DNA from: Desulfovibrio aminophilus
GTDB lineage: Bacteria > Desulfobacterota > Desulfovibrionia > Desulfovibrionales > Desulfovibrionaceae
DNA length: 64,000 bases
Assembly (NCBI RefSeq): GCF_023660105.1
Contig: NZ_JAMHGA010000044.1
Span: forward strand, 186,001-250,000
Reading direction: 5' to 3'
In this document: piece after piece, positions 1 through 10,098 of the stretch
Numbering within the stretch: the stretch's first letter is position 1
How the letters are laid out: each line of letters starts with the position of its first letter
The notes under the pieces: model-generated
Database searches by the model: none
Told to the model about the DNA's origin: nothing
What the model saw: only the letters and a program-made list of their open reading frames with translations
Translations under genes and position numbers: made by a program

Positions 1-226
1 GTACCGCGAGCGCCAAGACGAGAAGCTGCGGCAGATGGCCCTGCACCTGGCCGAGAAGGCCGACACCACGGGCCGCACGCAGAGCACCAAGCCGCTCAGC
101 TCCTATCACCGCCGGGTGGTCCACGTGACCCTGCAGGACAACGAGACCGTGTTCACCCGCAGCAAGGGCGAGGGCCCCATGAAGCGCGTCCTCATCGTGC
201 CCAAGCGGCGCGGCAACGGGAAATAG
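1..226 (+). CDS. jag: Jag/KhpB RNA-binding protein, C-terminal part (5' end outside window)
   Basis: The reading frame is open from base 2 and ends at TAG 224-226. The visible 74 residues contain the end of an R3H domain (SSYHRRVVHVTLQ) followed by the characteristic GEGPMKRVLIVPKR tail of SpoIIIJ-associated protein Jag. Jag proteins bind RNA through KH and R3H domains. They usually lie between yidC and mnmE, and mnmE is indeed the next gene here. The N-terminal Jag and KH domains are outside the window. Identification rests on the R3H tail plus synteny. Confidence 0.85.
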   Translation, partial: YRERQDEKLRQMALHLAEKADTTGRTQSTKPLSSYHRRVVHVTLQDNETVFTRSKGEGPMKRVLIVPKRRGNGK

Positions 227-247
227 CCTTTCCGCGCCGCCTTTTTT
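205..247 (+). terminator. Rho-independent terminator at the end of jag
   Basis: GCGGCGCGG (205-213) and CCGCGCCGC (232-240) are perfect 9-nt inverted repeats followed by C and six T (242-247). The 5' arm lies inside the last codons of jag, so the hairpin straddles the stop codon. Confidence 0.8.
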
Positions 248-312
248 CCCGCCCCCTTCTCCCCTGCCCGGCCGTTGCCTTGGCGGCGCGCCCGGCTTAT
301 GACTCCGGCTGT

Positions 313-1698
313 ATGACGTTCACCGGCTCCACCGACACCATCGCCGCCGTGGCCACCCCGCCCGGACAGGGAGGCGTGGCCATCGTCCGGCTCTCCGGGC
401 CGGAGAGCCGCGCCGTGCTGGAACGCCTGTTCCGGCCCACGCGGCCCGGCTTTCAGGGCTTCCGCCCCTCCACCCTGCATCACGGGCACGTCCTGGACGC
501 CTCCGGGCTCGTCCTGGACGAGGTCCTGGCCGTGTTCATGCCCGGCCCGGGCTCGTTCACCGGCGAGGACACGGCCGAGATCCACTGCCACGGCGGCCTA
601 GCCCTGCCCGGCGCGGTGCTGGCCGAGTGCTGCCGCCTGGGCGCGCGCCCGGCGCGGCGCGGGGAGTTCAGCTATCGGGCCTGGCGCAACGGCCGCCTCG
701 ACCTGATCCAGGCCGAGGCCGTGGCCGAGGCCATCGCCGCGCCCACGCGGGCCGCCGCGCAGTTGGCCCAGGTCAAGCTCTCGGGCGTGCTGGGCCGCCG
801 GGTGGCCGCCCTGCGCGCGGAGTTGGAGGAGCTTAAGGCCCAGTTCTGCCTGGCCGTGGATTTTCCCGAGGAGGACGTGGACTGCCTGCCGCCGGACCAA
901 CTGGCCGGGGTCGTGGAGCGCGGGATGGCCGCCCTGGACGCGCTGCTGGCCGGGGTCGAGCGGGCCCGGGCCTGGCGCGAGGGCGCGCTGGTGGTCCTGC
1001 GCGGCCGGGTCAACGCGGGAAAGTCCAGCCTGCTGAACGCCCTGGCGGGCCGGGAACGGGCCATCGTCACGGACATCCCGGGCACCACCCGCGACTGGCT
1101 GGAGGAACTGCTCGACCTGGACGGCCTGCCCGTGCGCCTGGTGGACACCGCCGGGCTGCGCCGGGCCGAGAGCCCGGTGGAGCGGGCCGGACTGGAACGG
1201 GCCGGGGAACTGGCCCGGGAGGCGGACCTCGTGCTCTTCGTGGTCGGCGGCGATGTTCCCCTCGGCGGCGAGGAACGCGCGGCCGCGAACGAACTTTCAG
1301 TGGAACGGACCCTGGCGGTGGTGAACAAGGACGACCTGCCCCGGGCCGAGCCCTGGGCAGGGGCGGAACTGGCCGGGCGCTTCGAGGTCGCGGCCGTGTC
1401 GGCCAAGACCGGCGCGGGCCTGGAGGCCCTGGCCGCCCGGCTGCGGGAGCGCCTCGTGACTGCCGCGCCCGAGCCCGAACCCGACGCCGTGGCCCCGAAC
1501 CTGCGCCAGGCCGAGGCCTTGCGCCGGGCCCGCGCGGAACTGGCGGAATTGGCGGCCGAGGCCGCCGGGGGCCTGCCTTACGATCTGCTCGGCGTGCGCC
1601 TGGACGCGGCCTGCGCGATCCTCTCCGAAATCACCGGGGAGATCGCGGCCCAGGACGTGCTGGAGGCCATCTTCAACCGCTTCTGCATCGGAAAGTGA
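313..1698 (+). CDS. mnmE: tRNA uridine-5-carboxymethylaminomethyl modification GTPase MnmE (TrmE)
   Basis: MnmE with MnmG modifies U34 of certain tRNAs in the cytoplasm. The 461-residue product has the N-terminal tetrahydrofolate-binding domain (start MTFTGSTDTIAAVATPPGQGG), a helical domain split by the G domain, and G motifs GRVNAGKSS (about residue 231), TDIPGTTRD, DTAG (about 278) and NKDD (about 338). It ends in the family's C-terminal FCIGK box with its essential Cys. The frame is also open to TTG 280, but ATG 313 gives the normal family N-terminus. The length is typical. It sits downstream of jag as in many genomes. Confidence 0.97.
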   Translation: MTFTGSTDTIAAVATPPGQGGVAIVRLSGPESRAVLERLFRPTRPGFQGFRPSTLHHGHVLDASGLVLDEVLAVFMPGPGSFTGEDTAEIHCHGGLALPGAVLAECCRLGARPARRGEFSYRAWRNGRLDLIQAEAVAEAIAAPTRAAAQLAQVKLSGVLGRRVAALRAELEELKAQFCLAVDFPEEDVDCLPPDQLAGVVERGMAALDALLAGVERARAWREGALVVLRGRVNAGKSSLLNALAGRERAIVTDIPGTTRDWLEELLDLDGLPVRLVDTAGLRRAESPVERAGLERAGELAREADLVLFVVGGDVPLGGEERAAANELSVERTLAVVNKDDLPRAEPWAGAELAGRFEVAAVSAKTGAGLEALAARLRERLVTAAPEPEPDAVAPNLRQAEALRRARAELAELAAEAAGGLPYDLLGVRLDAACAILSEITGEIAAQDVLEAIFNRFCIGK

Positions 1699-1704
1699 GG
1701 CCCC

Positions 1705-1959
1705 ATGTCCCGTGAAATCGATCTGTCCCACGTCTCCTGCGGCCTGGTTCCGGCCATGGTGGCCCAGCTGGCCGAAACCAAGGAGGACGAGCTGGTCTTC
1801 CGCATCCGCGCGGGCATCAAGGCCGAAATCATCAGCGGCTTCGGCTCCGGCGGCGTCTGGGACTTCTCCTTCCGCCACGGCGTGGGCCACGACGAGGTGC
1901 GCTTCCGCCGCAAGCACCCGGCGGGAACCGACCCGCGCCTGTCCCTCCTGGACTACTGA
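1705..1959 (+). CDS. Small conserved-looking protein of unknown function
   Basis: An 84-residue ORF begins 6 nt after the mnmE stop, so it is probably co-transcribed with mnmE. It has no signal peptide or membrane segment. The composition is ordinary (mixed acidic and basic, one Cys at about residue 12) and GC3 is high like its neighbours, which supports coding. I do not recognise a family. A faint resemblance of its beginning (IDLSHVSCGLV) to the TusA fold lacks the CP motif and should not be relied on. It converges with, and overlaps by 7 nt, the next gene on the other strand. Confidence 0.6.
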   Translation: MSREIDLSHVSCGLVPAMVAQLAETKEDELVFRIRAGIKAEIISGFGSGGVWDFSFRHGVGHDEVRFRRKHPAGTDPRLSLLDY

Positions 1960-2612
1960 GCGGCCAGCCGCCGGAACAGCGCCAGGGTCCGGGAGCGGGC
2001 CATGTGTTTCGGGGGATTCCCGATCAGGCGGCGCAGGTCGTCTAGGCGGGCGATCCCGGGCAGCTCGTCCAGAAGCGTGGGGCGACGGCGGTAGATTTCC
2101 AGCACGTTGAGGCTTTTCTGCAGGGCGTCCGGCTCCTCGGCGGGCACGTGGCTGAACATGTCCGGCAGGAAGCCCTCGCGGTCGAAGCCCGCCAGGGAGA
2201 AGCCGCCCCGGGCCGGGGCCAGGACGCAGGTGTTCCATTCCAGGCCGCCCAGGGCCCGCCGCACGGTCTCGTCGTCCAGCTGCGGGATGTCGGAATCCAG
2301 GACCAGGGCGCGGTCGAAATGCTTGATGGTCAGGGCCCGGCGCAGGGCGTTGGCCCTCCGGGCCGAGCGGTCCGCGCCCTTCTGGACCCAGAGGGTCCGC
2401 TCGCCGAGCCAGGCCCGGCAGCGCTCCTCGTCGAACTCCGGGGCGCGGCAGACGATCACCTCGCTCTCGCTCCAACGGAGCATGTCGAGCAGATCCTCGA
2501 CCATGGCCCGGCGCAGGGCCGCGGCGGTTTCGGCCGAGGTTTCGGCGGCCAGGCGCGAGGACGCCGGTTCGGTTTCGGGATCGTCGACCAGAAGCAACAC
2601 GCAGGACTTCAT
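1953..2612 (-). CDS. TIGR04282/CofC-like glycosyltransferase (DUF2064-type)
   Basis: The 219-residue protein has the small GT-A/nucleotidyltransferase layout of the DUF2064/TIGR04282 family. This includes an N-terminal nucleotide-binding strand, ALRRALTIKHFDRALVLDSDIPQL (a DxD-like DSD motif around residue 107), then TVRRALGGLEWNTCVLAPARGGFSLAGF, matching the family's 'ALxxxDxVLGPAxDGGYxLIG' block with changes. The family is named for a proposed role in arsenosugar synthesis, but the substrate of most members is unknown. Start ATG 2610-2612. It is a stand-alone gene, convergent with the small unknown gene. Confidence 0.65.
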   Translation of the reverse strand: MKSCVLLLVDDPETEPASSRLAAETSAETAAALRRAMVEDLLDMLRWSESEVIVCRAPEFDEERCRAWLGERTLWVQKGADRSARRANALRRALTIKHFDRALVLDSDIPQLDDETVRRALGGLEWNTCVLAPARGGFSLAGFDREGFLPDMFSHVPAEEPDALQKSLNVLEIYRRRPTLLDELPGIARLDDLRRLIGNPPKHMARSRTLALFRRLAAQ

Positions 2613-2734
2613 CGTGATTCGCTCTCCCCGGCCGCGCCGTTTCCCGGCGGGAAAAGGGTCGCGGCCGCTGTTCCCTTTTCGGAAGGGAGAGGGTATTCAT
2701 CGCCCGGCCGGTTTGCAAGGCCGAAGGAGACACC

Positions 2735-3196
2735 ATGCGCACAAGCGTGCGGCGCGATCCCGCCCTGGTGACGGACATCCTGGACCGGGCCGAGGTCCTG
2801 CACCTGGCCCTCGTGGACGAGGACGGCCCCTACTGCGTGGCCGTGAACTTCGCCCTGGAGGGCCGGACCATCTTTTTCCACTCCGGCAAGGAGGGCCGCA
2901 AGGCCCGGGCCCTGGGAACAGGCGCGCCGGTCGCCTTCGCAGCCGAAGTGGACCTGGAGATCAAGCGCGGCGAAAGGGCCTGCCAGTGGGGCTGGCGTTT
3001 CCGCAGCGTCCAGGGCCGGGGAACGCCGCGCCTCGTGGAGGAACCAGGGGAGAAGCGGCGCGGCCTGGGCCTGATCATGCGCAAGTACGCGGGCTCGGAC
3101 GATTTCCCCTACGACGAGAAGATTCTCGCCCAGACCGCCGTGGTGGCCGTCGACATCGAGGACGCCACCGCGCGGCTCAAAGGATACGAACGATGA
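2735..3196 (+). CDS. Pyridoxamine 5'-phosphate oxidase-fold FMN-binding protein (NimA-like)
   Basis: The 153-residue protein is of the split-barrel flavin-binding type. MRTSVRRDPALVTDILDRAEVLHLALVDEDGPYCVAVNF matches the N-terminal 'R.....e..eiL..a..g.la..d.dG.PyvvPv.f' block, and TIFFHSGKEGRKARAL is the FMN-phosphate contact region. Relatives include nitroimidazole-resistance NimA and assorted flavin or heme-binding proteins, so the activity is not predictable. A strong AAGGAGA precedes the ATG. The stop codon overlaps the ATG of the downstream threonine aldolase (ATGA), implying translational coupling. Confidence 0.8.
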   Translation: MRTSVRRDPALVTDILDRAEVLHLALVDEDGPYCVAVNFALEGRTIFFHSGKEGRKARALGTGAPVAFAAEVDLEIKRGERACQWGWRFRSVQGRGTPRLVEEPGEKRRGLGLIMRKYAGSDDFPYDEKILAQTAVVAVDIEDATARLKGYER

Positions 3197-4242
3197 CCGG
3201 ACGTTTCGGCGAGCCCCTGCGCTCCTTCGCCAGCGACAACAATTCCGGAGCCCACCCGGCGATCCTGGCCGCCCTGGCCGAGGCCAACGAGGGCATGGCC
3301 AAGAGCTACGGCGACGACCCCCTGAGCATCCACGTGGACGGGCTGTTCCGGGAGCACTTCGGCCCCCGGGCCCGCATCCACTACGTGGTCACGGGCACGG
3401 CGGCCAACGTCCTCGGCCTGCGCTCCGTGACCCAGACCTGGCAGTCCGTGCTCTGCTCCGACCTGGCCCACATCCACGTGGACGAGTGCGGCGCGCCGGA
3501 GGCCTTCGGCGGCATCAAGGTGGTGCCCATCCCCTCGGCCTCGGGCAAGATCGACGTGCAGGCCCTGCGGCCGCACCTCCAGCACAAGGGCTACGTGCAC
3601 CACAGCCAGCCCCGGGTGGTCCAGATCACCCAGTGCACCGAGCTGGGGACCCTCTACTCCCCCGAGGAGATCAAGACCCTGGCGGACTTCTGCCACAAGA
3701 ACGACCTCATCCTGCACATGGACGGCGCGCGCCTGGCCAACGCCTGCGCGGCCCTGGGCCTGGGCTTCCGGGAGATGACCACGGACCTGGGCGTGGACGT
3801 GCTCTCCTTCGGCGGGACCAAGAACGGCATGCTCATGGGCGAGGCCGTGGTCTTCCTCAACCCGGACCTGGGCCGGGACTTCCGCTACGTGCGCAAGCAG
3901 GGCATGCAGCTGGTGGCCAAGATGCGCTTCGTCACGGCCCAGTTCGAGCGCTACCTGCGCGACGGCCTCTGGCTGGAGAACGCGAAGAACGCCAACCGGG
4001 CGGCCCGCCGCCTGGCCGAGCAGGTGGACCGCATCCCGGGCGTGACCATCAACCGCACGGTGCAGACCAACGCGGTCTTCGCCAGCCTGCCCCGCCCGGC
4101 CGTGGAGCGGCTGCTGGAGCGCTACTACTTCTATGTCTGGCGCGAGGAGCCCCTGGAGGTGCGCTGGATGACCTCCTTCGACACCACCGACGAGCAGGTG
4201 GACGAGTTCGCGGCCAGCGTGCGCGAGGCCATGAGCGCCTGA
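3193..4242 (+). CDS. Low-specificity threonine aldolase-family PLP enzyme
   Basis: A 349-residue fold-type I PLP enzyme of the beta-eliminating lyase family. Low-specificity L-threonine aldolases cleave threonine or allo-threonine to glycine and acetaldehyde. Visible landmarks are FASDNNSGAHPAILAAL at the N-terminus, the LHMDGARLANA block (Asp contacting the PLP nitrogen) and SFGGTKNG with the presumed Schiff-base Lys at residue 210. The frame is open far upstream, but ATG 3193 overlaps the previous stop and gives a normal N-terminus. It ends at a strong terminator. The exact substrate cannot be fixed from sequence. Confidence 0.88.
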   Translation: MTGRFGEPLRSFASDNNSGAHPAILAALAEANEGMAKSYGDDPLSIHVDGLFREHFGPRARIHYVVTGTAANVLGLRSVTQTWQSVLCSDLAHIHVDECGAPEAFGGIKVVPIPSASGKIDVQALRPHLQHKGYVHHSQPRVVQITQCTELGTLYSPEEIKTLADFCHKNDLILHMDGARLANACAALGLGFREMTTDLGVDVLSFGGTKNGMLMGEAVVFLNPDLGRDFRYVRKQGMQLVAKMRFVTAQFERYLRDGLWLENAKNANRAARRLAEQVDRIPGVTINRTVQTNAVFASLPRPAVERLLERYYFYVWREEPLEVRWMTSFDTTDEQVDEFAASVREAMSA

Positions 4243-4263
4243 GCACCCGGCACGCTGAAATGG

Positions 4264-4300
4264 AAAGCCCCCGCCCGGAGACCCGGACGGGGGCTTTTTT
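4264..4300 (+). terminator. Rho-independent terminator after the threonine aldolase gene
   Basis: AAAGCCCCCG pairs with CGGGGGCTTT around a short CCGG-rich apex and is followed by a run of T ending at 4300. It can also serve the convergent minus-strand acyltransferase gene, because the 5' side is A-rich. Confidence 0.85.
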
Positions 4301-4314
4301 CATCGTCGACGCGC

Positions 4315-6144
4315 TCAGGCCGCGGCGCGGGGCGTGAGGCCGCCGTCGCGGTGGAAGGCCAGGAAGGCGCGGGCCTCCTCCGCGCCCATGAAGCGGGTCA
4401 GGACGCGCGGGTCCGTGTCCAGCAGGTCCACCATGATGAGCCCGTCCATGCAGTCGCCGAAGTCCGGGTCCTCGTTGAAGCCCAGGAGCTTGCCGCCGAG
4501 CTTGAGATACTGGCGCAGGAGCACCGGGATGCCCCGGCCGCCCTCCACGTCCTCCACCAGGGCCGAGATGTCCTCCAGGTCGCGGAAGGCCGTCTCCGGG
4601 AAGCTCCCGCCCAGGCGCCGCACGGCTTTGAGCAGCGGTGGGCGGCGCGGCCGCACCAGGGCCGAGAGGCCGGGCAGCAGGGCGTGGCGCGAGAGAAACT
4701 CCACGATGAGCTCGCGGGACACCGCGTCGTACTCCCCGGACACGCTCACGCAGCCGAACAGGGTGCGGTAGCGCGGATTGCGGGCGATCCAGGCGGCCAG
4801 GCCCTTCCACATGAGCAGGAGCGGCTGGTAGCTCTTCTGCCGCCAGGGGACCACGAAGGAACGGCCCAGCTCCAGGGCCGGGGAGAGGCGCTCCAGAAGG
4901 CCGGGCCGGTAGTTGAAGAGCGTGCTCGTGTAGAGCCCGTCCACGCCGTGGCGGGCCAAGATGGCGTCGGTGCGGCCGAAGCGGTAGGCCCCGGCCACCT
5001 CGGAGGCCTGGCGGTTCCAGAGCAGGAGATGGGTGTAGGAATTATCGAAGCGGTCCAGGTCCGAAGCCCGGCCCGTGCCCTCGCCCACGCCCCGGAAGGT
5101 CAGCTCCCGCAGCCGTCCGATCTCGGCCAGCACGGCGGGAATCTCCCGGGCCTCGGCGGCCAGGACCTGGAACTCCCCGGATTCGGCCAGCAGGGCCGAG
5201 GCGGGCAGGACCTCCACCTCGCGGCGCAGGTCCGCCGGATTTACGGCCCGGGCCAGGGGTTTGAGCCCGGCGGCGCGGCCCGCGCGTTCCTCGTGTTTCC
5301 CGCCCCGGCGCTTGAGCAGATAGGTGCGGAAGCGCAGGTAGTCGATCATCTCGCGGTTGGTGGCGAAGCCCTCCAACTTGTCGAAGGGCAGGACCCGGCC
5401 CACGGCGGCCTCCACCTCGCCCTTGCGCAGCTTGACCGTCTCGCGCGGGAGCATGGCCGTGCGCAGGCGCGGGTGCACCAGACCGGCGGCCTGAAAAAGG
5501 TTGCTGTTGCGCCCCCGGAAGAAGACCGGCAGCACCGGGGCCTTGGTGCTGCGCACGATCCCGGCCACGCCGGGGTGCCAGTCCGGGTCGGCCACCAGGA
5601 ACTTGGTCAGCTTGAGGCTGGCCACCTCCCCGGCCGGGAACACGGCCAGCACGTGGCCGTCGCGCACCCAGCGAATGGCCTGCTTGAGCCCGGCCAGACT
5701 GCGGCCCGCGGCCCCGGGCGCGCCGAAGGGGTCCACACCGATGAGCTGGTCGCGCATTTCCGGCACCAGCCCGAGCAGGAAGTTGGCCATGACCTTCACG
5801 TCCGGCCGCACCGAGCCCAGCAACTCCAGCAGGGCCAGGCCCTCGACCACGCCGTAGGGGTGGTTGGCCACCACGATGAGCGGGCCCTCGGCCGGGACGC
5901 GGGCCAGGTCAGCCGGATCCACGCGCCGGACCACGCCCAGGGTGTCCAGGGCCCGGCTCACGAAGCGCGGGTCGTCCTCGGCGGAACAGGCCGGATTCAC
6001 GGCCACGGAATAGAGCCGGTTCAGGGTCTTCAGGCGGAGCATGCGCGAGACGGGGCGCTTGACGAAGGAGAACAGGGCCCGGCGGACGGGATCGTGGAAC
6101 AGGGCCGGCAGCTCGAAAAGACGGTCGGTTCGGTTTTCCTCCAT
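4315..6144 (-). CDS. olsF: Two-domain acyltransferase, OlsF-like (ornithine/aminolipid synthesis)
   Basis: The 609-residue protein joins two acyltransferase domains. Residues about 40-275 form a PlsC/hemolysin-type O-acyltransferase with NHPYGVVEG (His95...Glu101, the family's H-x5-D/E box) and the FPAGEVAS block. Residues about 330-530 form an OlsB-type GNAT N-acyltransferase (HLLLWNRQASEVAGAYRFG, LELGRSFV). Known bifunctional OlsF enzymes make ornithine lipids by N- then O-acylation, a phosphate-free membrane lipid route. The domain order (O-acyltransferase first) matches OlsF. No signal peptide is seen; peripheral membrane location is expected. An alternative is acylation of another amino acid (glycine, lysine). 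It is divergent from malQ. Confidence 0.75.
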   Translation of the reverse strand: MEENRTDRLFELPALFHDPVRRALFSFVKRPVSRMLRLKTLNRLYSVAVNPACSAEDDPRFVSRALDTLGVVRRVDPADLARVPAEGPLIVVANHPYGVVEGLALLELLGSVRPDVKVMANFLLGLVPEMRDQLIGVDPFGAPGAAGRSLAGLKQAIRWVRDGHVLAVFPAGEVASLKLTKFLVADPDWHPGVAGIVRSTKAPVLPVFFRGRNSNLFQAAGLVHPRLRTAMLPRETVKLRKGEVEAAVGRVLPFDKLEGFATNREMIDYLRFRTYLLKRRGGKHEERAGRAAGLKPLARAVNPADLRREVEVLPASALLAESGEFQVLAAEAREIPAVLAEIGRLRELTFRGVGEGTGRASDLDRFDNSYTHLLLWNRQASEVAGAYRFGRTDAILARHGVDGLYTSTLFNYRPGLLERLSPALELGRSFVVPWRQKSYQPLLLMWKGLAAWIARNPRYRTLFGCVSVSGEYDAVSRELIVEFLSRHALLPGLSALVRPRRPPLLKAVRRLGGSFPETAFRDLEDISALVEDVEGGRGIPVLLRQYLKLGGKLLGFNEDPDFGDCMDGLIMVDLLDTDPRVLTRFMGAEEARAFLAFHRDGGLTPRAAA

Positions 6145-6311
6145 GCCTTCCCCCTTTTTTCAGGTTGGGGAACCCTAGCATCCGGGCTCCGGCCCGGAGT
6201 GACGGACCTGTTACCGTTTCAAGGAGTTTTCCCGTCGCGGGCCGCGCTTTACAGCCGCCCCCCAGGCTTGGCATAATGGAGAATGATCGCGCCGATCCAA
6301 GGAGGCTCCCC

Positions 6312-7880
6312 ATGATTCGCGGCAGTGGTCTGCTCCTGCACCTCACTTCGCTGCCCACGCCCTACGGCGTTGGGGACATGGGGCCCGAGGCCCACCGCTT
6401 CCTCGACCTTCTGGCCAAGGGCGGGCAGCGCCACTGGCAGATGCTCCCCCTGGGCCCCACCGAGCCCGGCCTGGGCAACTCGCCCTACTCCTCCTACTCG
6501 GTCTTCGCCGGGCACACCCTGCTCGTGAGCCCGGACCTGCTGCGCGAGGACGGCCTGCTCACCGGCCAGGACCTGGAGAACGCCCGGCTGCCCGTGAGTC
6601 CCCACGCGGACTTCGACACCGCCACCCGGGTCCGCCGGGATCTGCTCTGGCGGGCCTTCGAGCGGGCCGAGACCGGGCTCCTGGACGACCCGGGCTTTTG
6701 CCGCTTCCTGGAGGACAACGCCCGCTGGCTCAACGACTTCGCCCTGTTCATGGCCGCCAAGCGGCGGTTCGACGGCGCGGCCTGGAACCTCTGGCCCGAG
6801 GACCTGCGCCTCCGGCGCGAGGAGGCCCTGCGCCGTTGGGGCCTGGAGCTGGCCCGGGACATCCTGTTCGAGAAGTTCTGCCAGAACCAGTTCTTCCGCC
6901 AGTGGGGACGGCTCAAGGACCGGGCCCTGGAGCTCTCCGTGGAGCTCGTGGGCGACGCCCCGATCTACGTGACCTACGACTCGGCGGACGTCTGGGCCAA
7001 CCAGAGGCTCTTCAAGCTGGACGCCCAGGGCGCGCCCACGGTGGTGGCGGGCGTGCCGCCGGACTATTTCAGCGCCACGGGCCAGCGCTGGGGCAACCCG
7101 GTCTACGACTGGCAGGCCGCCGAGGACGAGGGGTTCTCCTGGTGGGTCGCCCGGCTGCGGCACAACTTCGGACTCTTCGGGCGGGTCCGCCTGGACCATT
7201 TCCGGGCCTTCGCGGCCTACTGGGAGATCGACGCGGCCGAGGCCACGGCCGTGCGCGGCAAATGGGTCTTCGCCCCGGGCGAGGCGCTCTTCTCCCGGCT
7301 GCGCGAGGCTGCCGGGGAGATTCCGATCATCGCCGAGGATCTGGGCGTGATCACCCCGGACGTGGTGGAGCTGAAGAACTCCCTCGGCTTCCCGGGCATG
7401 CACGTGCTCCAGTTCTGCTTCGGCCCGGACCTGGCCCACAACCCGGACGCGCCCCACAACCAGGAACAGAACAGCGTGGTCTACGTGGGCACCCACGACA
7501 ACAACACGGCCCGGGGCTGGCTGCGCACCGATGCCGGGCCCGGCGACAAGGCCCGCCTGGCCCGCTACCTCGGCGCGGAGGCGCGCGAGGAGGACGTGTC
7601 CTGGGCGCTCATCCGGCTGGCCCAGGCCTGCCCGGCGAACACCGCCATCATCACGGTCCAGGACCTGCTCTCCCTGGACGAGCGCGGCCGCATGAACACC
7701 CCCGGCCTGGCCAACGGCAACTGGTCCTGGCGGCTTCTGCCGGGCCAGCTGGACGAGTCGGCGCTCCTGCGGCTGGGCGAGCTCTCGGCCTTCTACGGCC
7801 GCGACGGCGTGGAAATCCTGCGCAACGACTCCTACGAGCGCTCGGCCGCCGGACTGGGCGCGAACGCGGCCTGGGGCTGA
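6312..7880 (+). CDS. malQ: 4-alpha-glucanotransferase (amylomaltase)
   Basis: MalQ disproportionates maltooligosaccharides and supports glycogen or maltodextrin turnover. The 522-residue GH77 protein starts MIRGSGLLLHLTSLPTPYGVGDMG. It shows GH77 catalytic motifs: VRLDHFRAF (nucleophile Asp295), IAEDLG (acid/base Glu342) and GTHDNNT (Asp396). The frame is open upstream to 6165, but ATG 6312 has GGAGG at 6301 and the correct family start. A phosphoglucomutase lies in the same window at 15.5 kb, consistent with glucan metabolism, but the two are not linked in an operon. Confidence 0.96.
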   Translation: MIRGSGLLLHLTSLPTPYGVGDMGPEAHRFLDLLAKGGQRHWQMLPLGPTEPGLGNSPYSSYSVFAGHTLLVSPDLLREDGLLTGQDLENARLPVSPHADFDTATRVRRDLLWRAFERAETGLLDDPGFCRFLEDNARWLNDFALFMAAKRRFDGAAWNLWPEDLRLRREEALRRWGLELARDILFEKFCQNQFFRQWGRLKDRALELSVELVGDAPIYVTYDSADVWANQRLFKLDAQGAPTVVAGVPPDYFSATGQRWGNPVYDWQAAEDEGFSWWVARLRHNFGLFGRVRLDHFRAFAAYWEIDAAEATAVRGKWVFAPGEALFSRLREAAGEIPIIAEDLGVITPDVVELKNSLGFPGMHVLQFCFGPDLAHNPDAPHNQEQNSVVYVGTHDNNTARGWLRTDAGPGDKARLARYLGAEAREEDVSWALIRLAQACPANTAIITVQDLLSLDERGRMNTPGLANGNWSWRLLPGQLDESALLRLGELSAFYGRDGVEILRNDSYERSAAGLGANAAWG

Positions 7881-7923
7881 TCCATCCGGGCGCGCGGGCA
7901 GAGAAAAAAATTCCAGGGCGGTG

Positions 7924-7951
7924 TTGACACCCAGGCGGGGGTGATTATGTT
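7924..7951 (+). promoter_or_regulatory. Candidate sigma-70 promoter of groES-groEL
   Basis: TTGACA (7924-7929), a 16-nt spacer and TATGTT (7946-7951) lie about 95 nt before groES. The 5' UTR contains a 7-bp hairpin CGGGGGC/GCCCCCG (7966-7972 with 7986-7992). No CIRCE operator (TTAGCACTC-N9-GAGTGCTAA) is visible between malQ and groES. Confidence 0.6.
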
Positions 7952-8045
7952 CCGGCTGGACTTTCCGGGGGCTTCGCCGGCCGACGCCCCCGCTTCGGCG
8001 CGAGACGCCGACCAATAAAAAAATATCGATCACGGAGGATTAGGA

Positions 8046-8336
<291 letters not shown>

Positions 8337-8384
8337 CGCCCCGATCCCCAATACGAACCATTTCATCACAAGAGGAGAGACGAT

Positions 8385-10034
<1,650 letters not shown>

Positions 10035-10061
10035 CCCCCGCCTCCCCGCATCAGCAAATGA

Positions 10062-10091
10062 AAAAGCCCCGGCTCCGGCCGGGGCTTTTTT
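10062..10091 (+). terminator. Rho-independent terminator of groESL
   Basis: AAAAGCCCCGGC (10062-10073), loop TCCG, GCCGGGGCTTTTTT (to 10091). A-rich on one side and T-rich on the other, so it can also terminate the convergent kinase gene ending at 10099. Confidence 0.9.
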
Positions 10092-10098
10092 CATCCCT

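Noticed and set aside
7881-8045. CIRCE/HrcA operator before groES
   Set aside because: No TTAGCACTC-N9-GAGTGCTAA-like inverted repeat is present; only a GC hairpin and a sigma-70-like promoter.
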